DNA from: Acanthosepion esculentum
Taxonomy: Eukaryota; Mollusca; Cephalopoda; Sepiida; Sepiidae
Reading direction: 5' to 3'
DNA length: 64,000 nt
Assembly (NCBI GenBank): GCA_964036315.1
Contig: CAXIWW010000817.1
Coordinates: forward strand, 903,501-967,500
Positions 1 through 11,459 of the stretch are shown in pieces; the stretch's first letter is position 1, and every line of letters starts with the position of its first letter. A model generated the notes under the pieces. The model saw only the letters and a list, made by a program, of their open reading frames with translations, was not told where the DNA came from and did no database searches. Position numbers and translations under genes: made by a program.

Positions 1-993
1 GCCAACAGCTAATAGCAAAAGTGCCAACACCACCACAGTGCCAACTAGTCCTAGGTATGACTATAAACTACATTTGACAGCAAGGCTTCTGATCACAAAG
101 GGTCCAAGCTATGAGCAAATAGTGACCCCCCCACTAAAAAAAAAAACACTATGAAATTATAAAAATACATGTTTATATAAAAACTTGCGAACAACACCAG
201 TTGATAGCAACAGTGCAAACAGCACCACAGCTGATAGCAAAAGTGCCAACAGCTGATAGCAAAAGTGCCAACGGCTGATAGCAAAAGTGCCAACAGCTGA
301 TAGCAAAAGCGCCAAAAGCTGATAGCAAAAGTGCCAACAGCTGATAGCAAAAGTGCCAACAGCTAATAGCAAAAGTGCCAACACCACCACAGTGCCAACT
401 ATTCCTAGGTATGACTATAAACTACATTTGACAGCAAGGCTTCTGATCACAAAGGGTCCAAGCTATGAGCAAATAGTGACACCCCACTAAAAAAAAAACA
501 TTATCAATGTATAAAAATACATGTTTATATAAAAACTTGCGAACAACACCAGTTGATAGCAAAAGTGCCAACAGCACCACAGCTGATAGCAAAAGTGCCA
601 ACAGCACCACATTGCCAACTTGTCCAAGGTATGACTATAAACTACATCTGACAGCAAGGCTTCTGATCACAAAGGGTCCCAGCTATGAGCAAATAGTTAA
701 CCCCACTAAAAAAAAACACTATGAAAGTATAAAAATACATGTTTATATAAAAACTTGCGAACAACACCAGTTGATAGCAAAAGTGCCAACAGCACCACAG
801 CTGATAGCAAAAGTGCCAACAGCTGATAGCAAAAGTGCCAACAGCTGATAGCAAAAGTGCAAACAGCTGATAGCAAAAGTGCCAACAGCTGATGGCAAAA
901 GTGCCAACAGCTGATAGCAAAAGTGCCAACAGCACTACAGTGCCAACTAGTCCTAGGTATGATTATAAACTATATCTGACAGCAAGGCTTCTG
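1..993 (-). repeat. Satellite array block A (minus orientation)
   Basis: This block holds about three and a half satellite cassettes in reverse orientation. The 22-bp unit reads as CTGATAGC...CCAACAG, and cores lie near 37-205, 397-555, 615-775 and 940-993, the last cut off at the junction. Variants here, such as ATGAAATTATAAA near 150, CATTATCAATG near 498 and TTGTCCAAGG near 619, recur in the same strand at 25.5-28.4 kb, so this is probably another copy of that higher-order block. No gene is supported. The strand given is the orientation relative to the unit that reads CTGTTGGCAC on the plus strand. Confidence 0.95.
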
Positions 994-1010
994 AGCACTT
1001 TTACTATCAT
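980..1010. other. Orientation switch 1 (minus to plus)
   Basis: The reverse-oriented core runs as CAGCAAGGCTTCTGA and should continue TCACAAAGGG, but at about 993/994 it passes directly into forward 22-bp units (GCACTTTTACTATCATCTG). The left arm is broken inside the core while the right arm begins inside a 22-mer, so the arms are out of register. Any fold-back would therefore have a loop of roughly 70 bases or more. It could be an inversion breakpoint, or an assembly join between two array segments. Confidence 0.85.
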
Positions 1011-1798
1011 CTGTTGGCACTTTTGCTATCAGCTGTTGGCACTTTTGGTATCAGCTGTTGGAACTTTTGCTATCAGCTGTTGGCACTTTTGCTATCAGCT
1101 CTGGTGCTGTTGGCACTTTTGCTATCAACTGGTGTTGTTCGCAAGTTTTTATATAAACATGTATTTTTATACTTTCATATTGTTTTTTTTTACTGGGGGG
1201 TCACTATTTGCTCATAGCTGTGACCTTTGTGATCAGAAGCCTTGCTGTCAGATTTAGTTTATAGTCATACCTAGGACTAATCGTTACTGTGGTGCTGTTG
1301 GCACTTTTGCTATCAGCTGTTGGCACTTTTGCTATCAGCTGTTGGCACTTTTGCTATCAGCTGTTGGCACTTTTGGTATCATCTGTTGACACTTTTGCTA
1401 TCAGCTGTTGGCACTTTTGCTATCAGCTTTTGGCACTTTTGCTATCAGCTGGTGTTGTTCGCAAGTTTTTATATAAACATGTATATTTATACTATCATAG
1501 TGTTTTTTTTAGTGGGGGGTCACTATTTGCTCATAGCTGGGAATCTTTGTGATCAGAAGCCTTTCTGTCAGATGTAGTTTATAGTCATACCTAGGACTAG
1601 TTGGAACTGTGGTGCTGTTGGCACTTTTGCTATCAGCTGTTGGCACTTTTGCTATCAGCTGTTGGCACATTTGGTATCAGATGTTGGCAATTTTGCTATC
1701 AGCTGTTGGCACTTTTGCTTTCAGCTGTTGGCACTTTTGTTATCAGCTGTTGGCACTTTTGCTATCAGCTGTGGTGCTGTTGGCACTTTTGCTATCAA

Positions 1799-1860
1799 CT
1801 GGTGTTGTTCGCAAGGTTTTATATAGCTTGGACCCTTTGTGATCAGAAGACTTGCTGTCA
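1799..1860 (+). repeat. Satellite core with internal deletion
   Basis: Here the core runs GTTGTTCGCAAGG then TTTTATATAGC and then TTGGACCCTTTG. The stretch normally found between ATATA and CTCATAGC is missing: ACATGTATTTTTATAC, the poly-T and poly-G tracts and CACTATTTG, about 75 bp. ATA-rich sequence lies on both sides of the deletion. It is one of the few structurally altered cores in the window. Confidence 0.85.
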
Positions 1861-2449
1861 GATGTAGTTTATAGTCATACCTAGGACTAGTTGGCACTGT
1901 GGTGCCGTTGGCACTTTTGCTATCAGCTGTTGGCACTTTTGCTATCAGCTGTTTGCACTTTTGCTATCAGCTGTTGTGCTGTTGGCACTTTTGCTATCAA
2001 CTGGTGTTGTTCGCAAGTTTTTATATAAACATGTATTTTTATACATTCATAGTGTTTTCTTTTAGTGGGGGTCACTATTTGCTCATAGCTGGGACCCTTT
2101 GTGATCAGAAGCCTTGCTGTCAGATGTAGTTTATAGTCATACCTAGGACTACGTGGCACTGTGGTGCTGTTGGCACTTTTTCTATCAGCTGTTGGCACTT
2201 TTGGTATCAGCTTTTGGCACTTTTGCTATCAGCTGTTGGCACTTTTGCTTTCAGCTGTGGTGCTGTTGGCACTTTTGCTATCAACTGGTGTTGTTCGAAA
2301 GTTTTTATATAAACATCTATTTTTATACATTCATAGTGTTTTTTTTTAGTGGGGGTCACTATTGCTCATAGCTGGGACCCTTTGTGATCAGAAGCCTTGC
2401 TGTCAGATGTAGTTTATAGTCATACCTAGGACTAGGTGGCACTGTGGCG

Positions 2450-2808
2450 CTGTTGGCACTTTTTCTATCAGCTGTTGGCACTTTTGGTATCAGCTGTTGG
2501 CACTTTTGCTATCAGCTGTTGGCACTTTGGTATAATCTGTTGGCACTTTTGCTATCAGCTGTTGGCACATTTGCTATCAGCTGTTGGCACTTTTGCTATA
2601 AGCTTTTGGCACATTTGGTATCAGCTGTTGGCACTTTTAGTATCAGCTGTTGGCACTTTTGGTATCATCTGTTGGCACTTGTGCTATCAGCTGTTGGCAC
2701 TTTTGCTAACAGTTTTTGGCACTTTTGCTATCAGCTGTTGCACCTTTTGCTATAAGCTGTTGGCACTTTTTCTATCAGCTGTGGTCCTGTTGGCACTTTT
2801 GCTATCAG
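2450..2808 (+). repeat. Expanded 22-bp run (about 15 units)
   Basis: About 15 successive 22-bp units lie between the two linker copies, followed by the terminal unit. It includes shortened units such as GGCACTTTGGTATAATCTG near 2,521, and paired variants with CTTTTGGCAC or TTTTGGTATCAG. It belongs to a single cassette whose core follows at about 2,811. Confidence 0.9.
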
Positions 2809-3285
2809 CTGGTGTTGTTCGTAAGTTTTTATATAAACATGTATTTTTATACTTTCATAGTGTTTTTTTTTTTAGTGGAGGGTCAGTATTTGCTCATAGC
2901 AGGGACCATTTGTGATCAGAAGCCTTGCTGTCAGATGTAGTTTATAATCATACATAGGACTAGTTGGCACTGTGGTGCTGTTGGCACTTTTGCTATCAGC
3001 TGTTGGCACTTTTACTATCAGCTGTTGGCACTTTTGGTATCAGCTGTTGGCACTTTTGCTATCAGCTGTTGGCACTTTTGCGATCAGCTGTTTTGCTGTT
3101 GGCACTTTTGCTATAAACTGGTGTTGTTTGCAAGTTTTTATATAAACATCTATTTTTATAATTTCATAGTGTTTTTTTTTTAGTGGCGGGTCACTATTTG
3201 CTCATAGCTGGGACCCTCTGTGATCAGAAGCCTTGCTGTCAGATGTTGTTTATAGTCATACCTAGGACTAGTTGGCACTGTGGTA

Positions 3286-3842
3286 CTGTTGGCACTTTTG
3301 CTATCAGCTGTTGGCACATTTGCTATCAGCTGTTGGCACTTTTGCTATCAGGTGTTGGCAGTTTTGCTATCAGCTTTTGGCACTTTTGGTATCAGCTGTT
3401 GGCACTTTTGCTATCAGCTGTTGGCACTTTTGCTATCAGCTGTTGGCACTTGTGCAATCAGCTGTTGGCACTTTTGCTATCAGCTGTTGGCACTTTGGTA
3501 TAATCTGTTGGCTCTTTTGCTATCAGCTGTTGGCACATTTGCTATCAGCTGTTGGCACTTTTGCTATGAGCTGTTGGCACTTTTGCTATCAGCTTTTGGC
3601 ACTTTCGGTATCAGCTGTTGGCACTTTTGGTATCATCTCTTGGCACTTTTGCCATCAGCTGTTGGCACTTTTGCTATCAGCTGTTGTTACTTTTGGTATC
3701 ATCTGTTGGAACTTGTGCTATCAGCTGTTGGCACTTTTGCTATCAGCTTTTGGCATTTTGCTATCAGCTGTTGGCACTTTTGCTATCAGCTGTTGGCACT
3801 TTTGCTATCACCTGTGGTGCTGTTGGCACTTTTGCTATCAAC
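3286..3842 (+). repeat. Expanded 22-bp run (about 24 units)
   Basis: This is one of the longest uninterrupted plus-strand runs. Units follow each other without core sequence from the first linker (ending about 3,285) to the second linker at 3,812-3,819. Single-base variants and one- or two-base deletions, for example TTGGCATTTTGC near 3,750, are scattered through it. The terminal TATCAAC unit and the core follow directly. Confidence 0.92.
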
Positions 3843-5829
3843 TGGTGTTGTTCGCAAGTTTTTATATAAACATGTATTTTTATACTTTCATAGTGTTTTT
3901 TTTTTTAGTGGGGTGTCACTATTTGCTCATAGCTGGGACCCTTTGTGATCAGATGCGTGGCTGTCAGATGTAGTTTATAGTCATACCTAGGACTAGTTGG
4001 CACTGTGGTGCTGTTGGCACTTTTCCTATCAGCTGTTGGCACTTTTGCTATCAGCTGTTGGCACTTTTGCTATAAGCTTTTGGCACTTTTGCTATCAACT
4101 GGTGTTGTTCGCAAGTTTTTAGATAAACATGTATTTTTATTCTTTCATAGTGTTTTTTGTTACCGGGGGGTCACTATTTGCTCATAGATGGGACACTTTG
4201 TGATCAGAAGCCTTGCTGTCAGATGTAGTTCATAGTCATACCTAGGACTAGTTGGCACTGTGGTGCTGTTGGCACTTTTGCTATCAGCTGTTGGCACTTT
4301 TGCTATCACCTGTTGGCACTTTTGCTATCAGCTTTTGGCACTTTTGGTATCAGCTGTTGGCACTTTTGCTATCAGCTGTTGGCACTTTTGCTATCAGCTG
4401 TGGCACTTTTGCTATCAGCTGTGGTGCTGTTTGCACTTTTGCTATCAACTGGTGTTGTTCGCAAGTTTTTATAGAAACATGTAATTTAATACATTCATAG
4501 TGTTTTTTTTTAGTGGGGGGTTCACTATTTGCTCATAGCTGGGACCCTTTGTGATCAGAATCCTTGCTGTCAGATGTAGTTTATAGTCATACCTAGGACT
4601 AGTTGGAACTGTGGTGCTGTTGGCACTTTTGCTATCAGCTGTTGGCACTTTTGCTATCAGCTGTTGGCACATTTGCTATCAGCTTTTGGCACTTTTGCCT
4701 CAGCTGTTGGCACTTTTGCTATCAGCTGTGGTGCTGTTGGCACTTTTGCTATCAACTGGTGTTGTTAACAAGTTTTTATATAAACATGTATTTTTATACT
4801 TTCATAGTGTTTTTCTTAGTGGGGGTCATTATTTGCTCATAGCTGGGACCCTTTTTGATCAGAAGCCTTGCTGTCCGATGTAGTTCATAGTCATACCTAG
4901 GACTAGTTGGCAATGTGGTGCTGTTGGCACTTTTGCTATAAGCTGTTGGCACTTTTGCTATAAGCTGTTGGCACTTTTGCTATCAGCTGTTGGCACTTTT
5001 GCTATCAGCTGTTGGCACTTTTGCTATCAGCTTTTGGCACTTTTGCTATCAGCTGTTGGCACATTTGCTATCAGCTGTGGTGCTGTTGGCACTTTTGCTA
5101 TCAACTGGTGTTGTTCGCAAGTTTTTATATAAACATCTATTTTTATACTTTCATAGTGTGTTTTTTTTTTAGTGGGGTGTCACTATTTGCTCATAGCTAG
5201 GACCCTTTGTGATCAGAAGCCTTGCTGTCAGATGAAGTTTATAGTCATACCTAGGACTAGTGTGCACTGTGGTGCTGTTGGCACTTTTGCTATCAGCTGT
5301 TGGCACTTTTGCTATCAGCTGATGGCACTTTTGCTATCAGCTGTTGGCACTTTTGCTATCAGCTGATGGCACTTTTGCTATCAGCTGTTGGCACTTTTTC
5401 TATCAGCTGTTGGCACTTTTGTTATCAGCTGTGGTGCTGTTGGCACTTTTGCTATCAACTGGTGTTGTTAACAAGTTTTTATATAAACATGTATTTTTAT
5501 ACTTTCATAGTGTTTTTCTTAGTGGGGGTCATTATTTGCTCATAGCTGGGACCCTTTTTGATCAGAAGCCTTGCTGTCAGATGTAGTTCATAGTCATACC
5601 TAGGACTAGTTGGCACTGTGGTGCCGTTGGCACTTTTGCTATCAGCTGTTGGCACTTTTGCTATCAGCTGTTGGAACTTTTGCTATCAGCTGTTGGCACT
5701 TTTATTATCAGCTGTTGGCAATTTTGCTATCAGCTGTTGACACTTTTGCTATCAGCTGTTGGCACTTTTGCTATCAGCTTTTGGCACTTTTGTTATCAGC
5801 TGCTGGCACTTTTGCTATCAGCTGTTGGC

Positions 5830-8800
5830 ACTTTTGCTATCAGCTGTGGTGCTGTTGGCACTTTTGCTATCAACAGGTGTTGTTCGCAAGTTTTTATATA
5901 AACATGTATATTTATACTTTCATAGTGTTTTTTGTTTTTAGTGGGGGGTCACTATTTGCTCATAGCGGGGAACCTTTGTGATCAGAAGTCTTGTTGTCAG
6001 ATGTAGTTTATAGTCATACCTAGGACTAGTTGGCACTGTGGTGCTGTTGGCACTTTTGTTATCAGCTGTTGGCACTTTTGCTATCAGCTGTGTTGCGTTT
6101 GGCACTTTTGCTATCAACTGATGTTGTTCGCAAGTTTTTATATAAACATGTATATTTATACTTTCATAGTGTTTTTTTTTTAGTGGGGGGTAACTATTTG
6201 CTCATAGCTGGGACCCTTTGTGATCAGAAGCCTTGCTGTCAGATGTAGTTTATAGTCATACCTAGGACTAGTTGGCACTGTGGTGCTGTTGGCACTTTTG
6301 CTATCAGCTGTTGGTACTTTTGCTATCAGCGGTTGGCACTTTTGGTATCAGTTGTTGGCACTTTTGCTATCTGCTGTGGTGCTGTTGGCACTTTTGCTAT
6401 CAACTGGTGTTGTTCGCAAGTTTTTATATGAACATGTATATTTATACTTTCATAGTGTTTTTTTTTAGTGGGTGTCACTATTTGCTCATAGCTGGGACCC
6501 TTTGTGATGAGAAGCCTTGCTGTCAGATGTAGTTTATAGTCATACCTAGAACTAGTTGGCACTGTGGTGCTGTTGGCACTTCTGCTATCAGCTGCTGGCA
6601 CTTTTGCTATCAGCTGTGGTGCTGTTGGCACTTTTGCTATCAGCAGGTGTTGTTCGCAAGTTTTTATATAAACATGTATATTTATACTTTCATAGTGTTT
6701 TTTGTTTTTAGTGGGGGGTCACTATTTGCTCATAGCGGGGAACCTTTGTGATCAGAAGTCTTGTTGTCAGATGTAGTTTATAGTCATACCTAGGACTAGT
6801 TGGCACTGTGGTGCTGTTGGCACTTTTGTTATCAGCTGTTGCCACTTTTGCTATCAGCTGTGTTGCGTTTGGCACTTTTGCTATCAACTGATGTTGTTCG
6901 CAAGTTTTTATATAAACATGTATATTTATACTTTCATAGTGTTTTTTTTTAGTGGGGGGTAACTATTTGCTCATAGCTGGGACCCTTTGTGATCAGAAGC
7001 CTTGCTGTCAGATGTAGTTTATAGTCATACCTAGGACTAGTTGGCACTGTGGTGCTGTTGGCACTTTTGCTATCAGCTGTCGGTACTTTTGCTATCAGCG
7101 GTTGGCACTTTTGGTATCAGTTGTTGGCACTTTTGCTATCTGCTGTGGTGCTGTTGGCACTTTTGCTATCAACTGGTGTTGTTCGCAAGTTTTTATATGA
7201 ACATGTATATTTATACTTTCATAGTGTTTTTTGTTTTTAGTGGGGGGTCACTATTTGCTCATAGCTGGGAACCTTTGTGATCAGAAGTCTTGTTGTCAGA
7301 TGTAGTTTATAGTCATACCTAGGACTAGTTGTCACTGTCGTGCTGTTGGCACTTTTGCTATCAGCTGTTGGCACTTTTGCTATCAGCTGTGGTGCTCTTT
7401 GCACTTTTGCTATCAACTGGTGTTGTTCGCAAGTTTTTATATAAACATGTATATTTATACTTTCAGGTGTTTTTATATAGTGGGGGGTGTCTATTTGCTC
7501 AGAGCTGGGACCCTTTGTGATCAGAAGCCTTGCTGTCAGATGTAGTTTATAGTCATACCTAGGACTAGTTGGCACTGTCGTGCTGTTGGAACTTTTGCTA
7601 TCAGCTGTTGGCACTTTTATTATCAGCTGTTGGCAATTTTGCTATCAGCTGTTGACACTTTTGCAATCAGCTGTTGGCACTTTTGCTATCAGCTTTTGGC
7701 ACTTTTGTTATCAGCTGCTGGCACTTTTGCTATCAGCTGTTGGCACTTTTGCTATCAGCTGTGGTGCTGTTGGCACTTTTGCTATCAACTAGTGTTGTTC
7801 GCAAGTTTTTATATAAACATGTATTTTTATACTTTCATAGTGTTTTTTTTTAGTGGGTGTCACTATTTGCTCATAGCTGGGACCCTTTGTGATGAGAAGC
7901 CTTGCTGTCAGATGTAGTTTATAGTCATACCTAGAACTAGTTGGCACTGTGGTGCTGTTGGCACTTCTGCTATCAGCTGCTGGCACTTTTGCTATCAGCT
8001 GTGGTGCTGTTGGCACTTTTGCTATCAACAGGTGTTGTTCGCAAGTTTTTATATAAACATGTATATTTATACTTTCATAGTGTTTTTTGTTTTTAGTGGG
8101 GGGTCACTATTTGCTCATAGCGGGGAACCTTTGTGATCAGAAGTCTTGTTGTCAGATGTAGTTTATAGTCATACCTAGGACTAGTTGGCACTGTGGTGCT
8201 GTTGGCACTTTTGTTATCAGCTGTTGGCACTTTTGCTATCAGCTGTGTTGCGTTTGGCACTTTTGCTATCAACTGATGTTGTTCGCAAGTTTTTATATAA
8301 ACATGTATATTTATACTTTCATAGTGTTTTTTTTTAGTGGGGGGTAACTATTTGCTCATAGCTGGGACCCTTTGTGATCAGAAGCCTTGCTGTCAGATGT
8401 AGTTTATAGTCATACCTAGGACTAGTTGGCACTGTGGTGCTGTTGGCACTTTTGCTATCAGCTGTTGGTACTTTTGCTATCAGCGGTTGGCACTTTTGGT
8501 ATCAGTTGTTGGCACTTTTGCTATCTGCTGTGGTGCTGTTGGCACTTTTGCTATCAACTGGTGTTGTTCGCAAGTTTTTATATGAACATGTATATTTATA
8601 CTTTCATAGTGTTTTTTTTTAGTGGGTGTCACTATTTGCTCATAGCTGGGACCCTTTGTGATGAGAAGCCTTGCTGTCAGATGTAGTTTATAGTCATACC
8701 TAGAACTAGTTGGCACTGTGGTGCTGTTGGCACTTCTGCTATCAGCTGCTGGCACTTTTGCTATCAGCTGTGGTGCTGTTGGCACTTTTGCTATCAGCAG

Positions 8801-11390
8801 GTGTTGTTCGCAAGTTTTTATATAAACATGTATATTTATACTTTCATAGTGTTTTTTGTTTTTAGTGGGGGGTCACTATTTGCTCATAGCGGGGAACCTT
8901 TGTGATCAGAAGTCTTGTTGTCAGATGTAGTTTATAGTCATACCTAGGACTAGTTGGCACTGTGGTGCTGTTGGCACTTTTGTTATCAGCTGTTGCCACT
9001 TTTGCTATCAGCTGTGTTGCGTTTGGCACTTTTGCTATCAACTGATGTTGTTCGCAAGTTTTTATATAAACATGTATATTTATACTTTCATAGTGTTTTT
9101 TTTTAGTGGGGGGTAACTATTTGCTCATAGCTGGGACCCTTTGTGATCAGAAGCCTTGCTGTCAGATGTAGTTTATAGTCATACCTAGGACTAGTTGGCA
9201 CTCTGGTGCTGTTGGCACTTTTGCTATCAGCTGTTGGTACTTTTGCTATCAGCGGTTGGCACTTTTGGTATCAGTTGTTGGCACTTTTGCTATCTGCTGT
9301 GGTGCTGTTGGCACTTTTGCTATCAACTGGTGTTGTTCGCAAGTTTTTATATGAACATGTATATTTATACTTTCATAGTGTTTTTTGTTTTTAGTGGGGG
9401 GTCACTATTTGCTCATAGCTGGGAACCTTTGTGATCAGAAGTCTTGTTGTCAGATGTAGTTTATAGTCATACCTAGGACTAGTTGTCACTGTCGTGCTGT
9501 TGGCACTTTTGCTATCAGCTGTTGGCACTTTTGCTATCAGCTGTGGTGCTCTTTGCACTTTTGCTATCAACTGGTGTTGTTCGCAAGTTTTTATATAAAC
9601 ATGTATATTTATACTTTCAGGTGTTTTTATATAGTGGGGGGTGTCTATTTGCTCAGAGCTGGGACCCTTTGTGATCAGAAGCCTTGCTGTCAGATGTAGT
9701 TTATAGTCATACCTAGGACTAGTTGGCACTGTCGTGCTGTTGGAACTTTTGCTATCAGCTGTTGGCACTTTTATTATCAGCTGTTGGCAATTTTGCTATC
9801 AGCTGTTGACACTTTTGCAATCAGCTGTTGGCACTTTTGCTATCAGCTTTTGGCACTTTTGTTATCAGCTGCTGGCACTTTTGCTATCAGCTGTTGGCAC
9901 TTTTGCTATCAGCTGTGGTGCTGTTGGCACTTTTGCTATCAACTAGTGTTGTTCGCAAGTTTTTATATAAACATGTATTTTTATACTTTCATAGTGTTTT
10001 TTTTTAGTGGGTGTCACTATTTGCTCATAGCTGGGACCCTTTGTGATGAGAAGCCTTGCTGTCAGATGTAGTTTATAGTCATACCTAGAACTAGTTGGCA
10101 CTGTGGTGCTGTTGGCACTTCTGCTATCAGCTGCTGGCACTTTTGCTATCAGCTGTGGTGCTGTTGGCACTTTTGCTATCAACAGGTGTTGTTCGCAAGT
10201 TTTTATATAAACATGTATATTTATACTTTCATAGTGTTTTTTGTTTTTAGTGGGGGGTCACTATTTGCTCATAGCGGGGAACCTTTGTGATCAGAAGTCT
10301 TGTTGTCAGATGTAGTTTATAGTCATATCTAGGACTAGTTGGCACTGTGGTGCTGTTGGCACTTTTGTTATCAGCTGTTGGCACTTTTGCTATCAGCTGT
10401 GTTGCGTTTGGCACTTTTGCTATCAACTGATGTTGTTCGCAAGTTTTTATATAAACATGTATATTTATACTTTCATAGTGTTTTTTTTTAGTGGGGGGTA
10501 ACTATTTGCTCATAGCTGGGACCCTTTGTGATCAGAAGCCTTGCTGTCAGATGTAGTTTATAGTCATACCTAGGACTAGTTGGCACTGTGGTGCTGTTGG
10601 CACTTTTGCTATCAGCTGTTGGTACTTTTGCTATCAGCGGTTGGCACTTTTGGTATCAGTTGTTGGCACTTTTGCTATCTGCTGTGGTGCTGTTGGCACT
10701 TTTGCTATCAACTGGTGTTGTTCGCAAGTTTTTATATGAACATGTATATTTATACTTTCATAGTGTTTTTTTTTAGTGGGTGTCACTATTTGCTCATAGC
10801 TGGGACCCTTTGTGATGAGAAGCCTTGCTGTCAGATGTAGTTTATAGTCATACCTAGAACTAGTTGGCACTGTGGTGCTGTTGGCACTTCTGCTATCAGC
10901 TGCTGGCACTTTTGCTATCAGCTGTGGTGCTGTTGGCACTTTTGCTATCAGCAGGTGTTGTTCGCAAGTTTTTATATAAACATGTGTATTTATACTTTCA
11001 TAGTGTTTTTTGTTTTTAGTGGGGGGTCACTATTTGCTCATAGCGGGGAACCTTTGTGATCAGAAGTCTTGTTGTCAGATGTAGTTTATAGTCATACCTA
11101 GGACTAGTTGGCACTGTGGTGCTGTTGGCACTTTTGTTATCAGCTGTTGCCACTTTTGCTATCAGCTGTGTTGCGTTTGGCACTTTTGCTATCAACTGAT
11201 GTTGTTCGCAAGTTTTTATATAAACATGTATATTTATACTTTCATAGTGTTTTTTTTTAGTGGGGGGTAACTATTTGCTCATAGCTGGGACCCTTTGTGA
11301 TCAGAAGCCTTGCTGTCAGATGTAGTTTATAGTCATACCTAGGACTAGTTGGCACTGTGGTGCTGTTGGCACTTTTGCTATCAGCTGCTG
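5830..11390 (+). repeat. Higher-order tandem repeat, 2,154-bp period
   Basis: A group of cassettes repeats about 2.6 times with an exact 2,154-bp spacing. Corresponding points include 6,272/8,426/10,580, 7,041/9,195/11,349 and 7,580/9,734. Copies differ at very few sites by eye, for instance CATATCTAGG at 10,326 against CATACCTAGG at 8,172, so the duplication looks recent. Within each copy a shorter ~769-bp duplication is visible (6,272 against 7,041). Marker variants are AGCGGGGAACC with AGTCTTGTTG, GTTTTTTGTTTTTAG, TATGAACATG, and cores with TTCAGGTGTTTTTATATAG. Confidence 0.93.
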
Positions 11391-11459
11391 GTACTTTTGC
11401 TATCAGCTGCTGGTACTTTTGCTATCAGTTGTTGGCACTTTTGCTATCAGCTGTGGTGC

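Noticed and set aside
2450..2808. Iteron-type replication origin or plasmid repeats
   Set aside because: Unit length is similar, but the units spread over 59 kb in both orientations with no replication gene.
2450..3842. CRISPR array
   Set aside because: The 22-bp units are joined directly with no unique spacers, no cas genes are present, and the context is eukaryotic.
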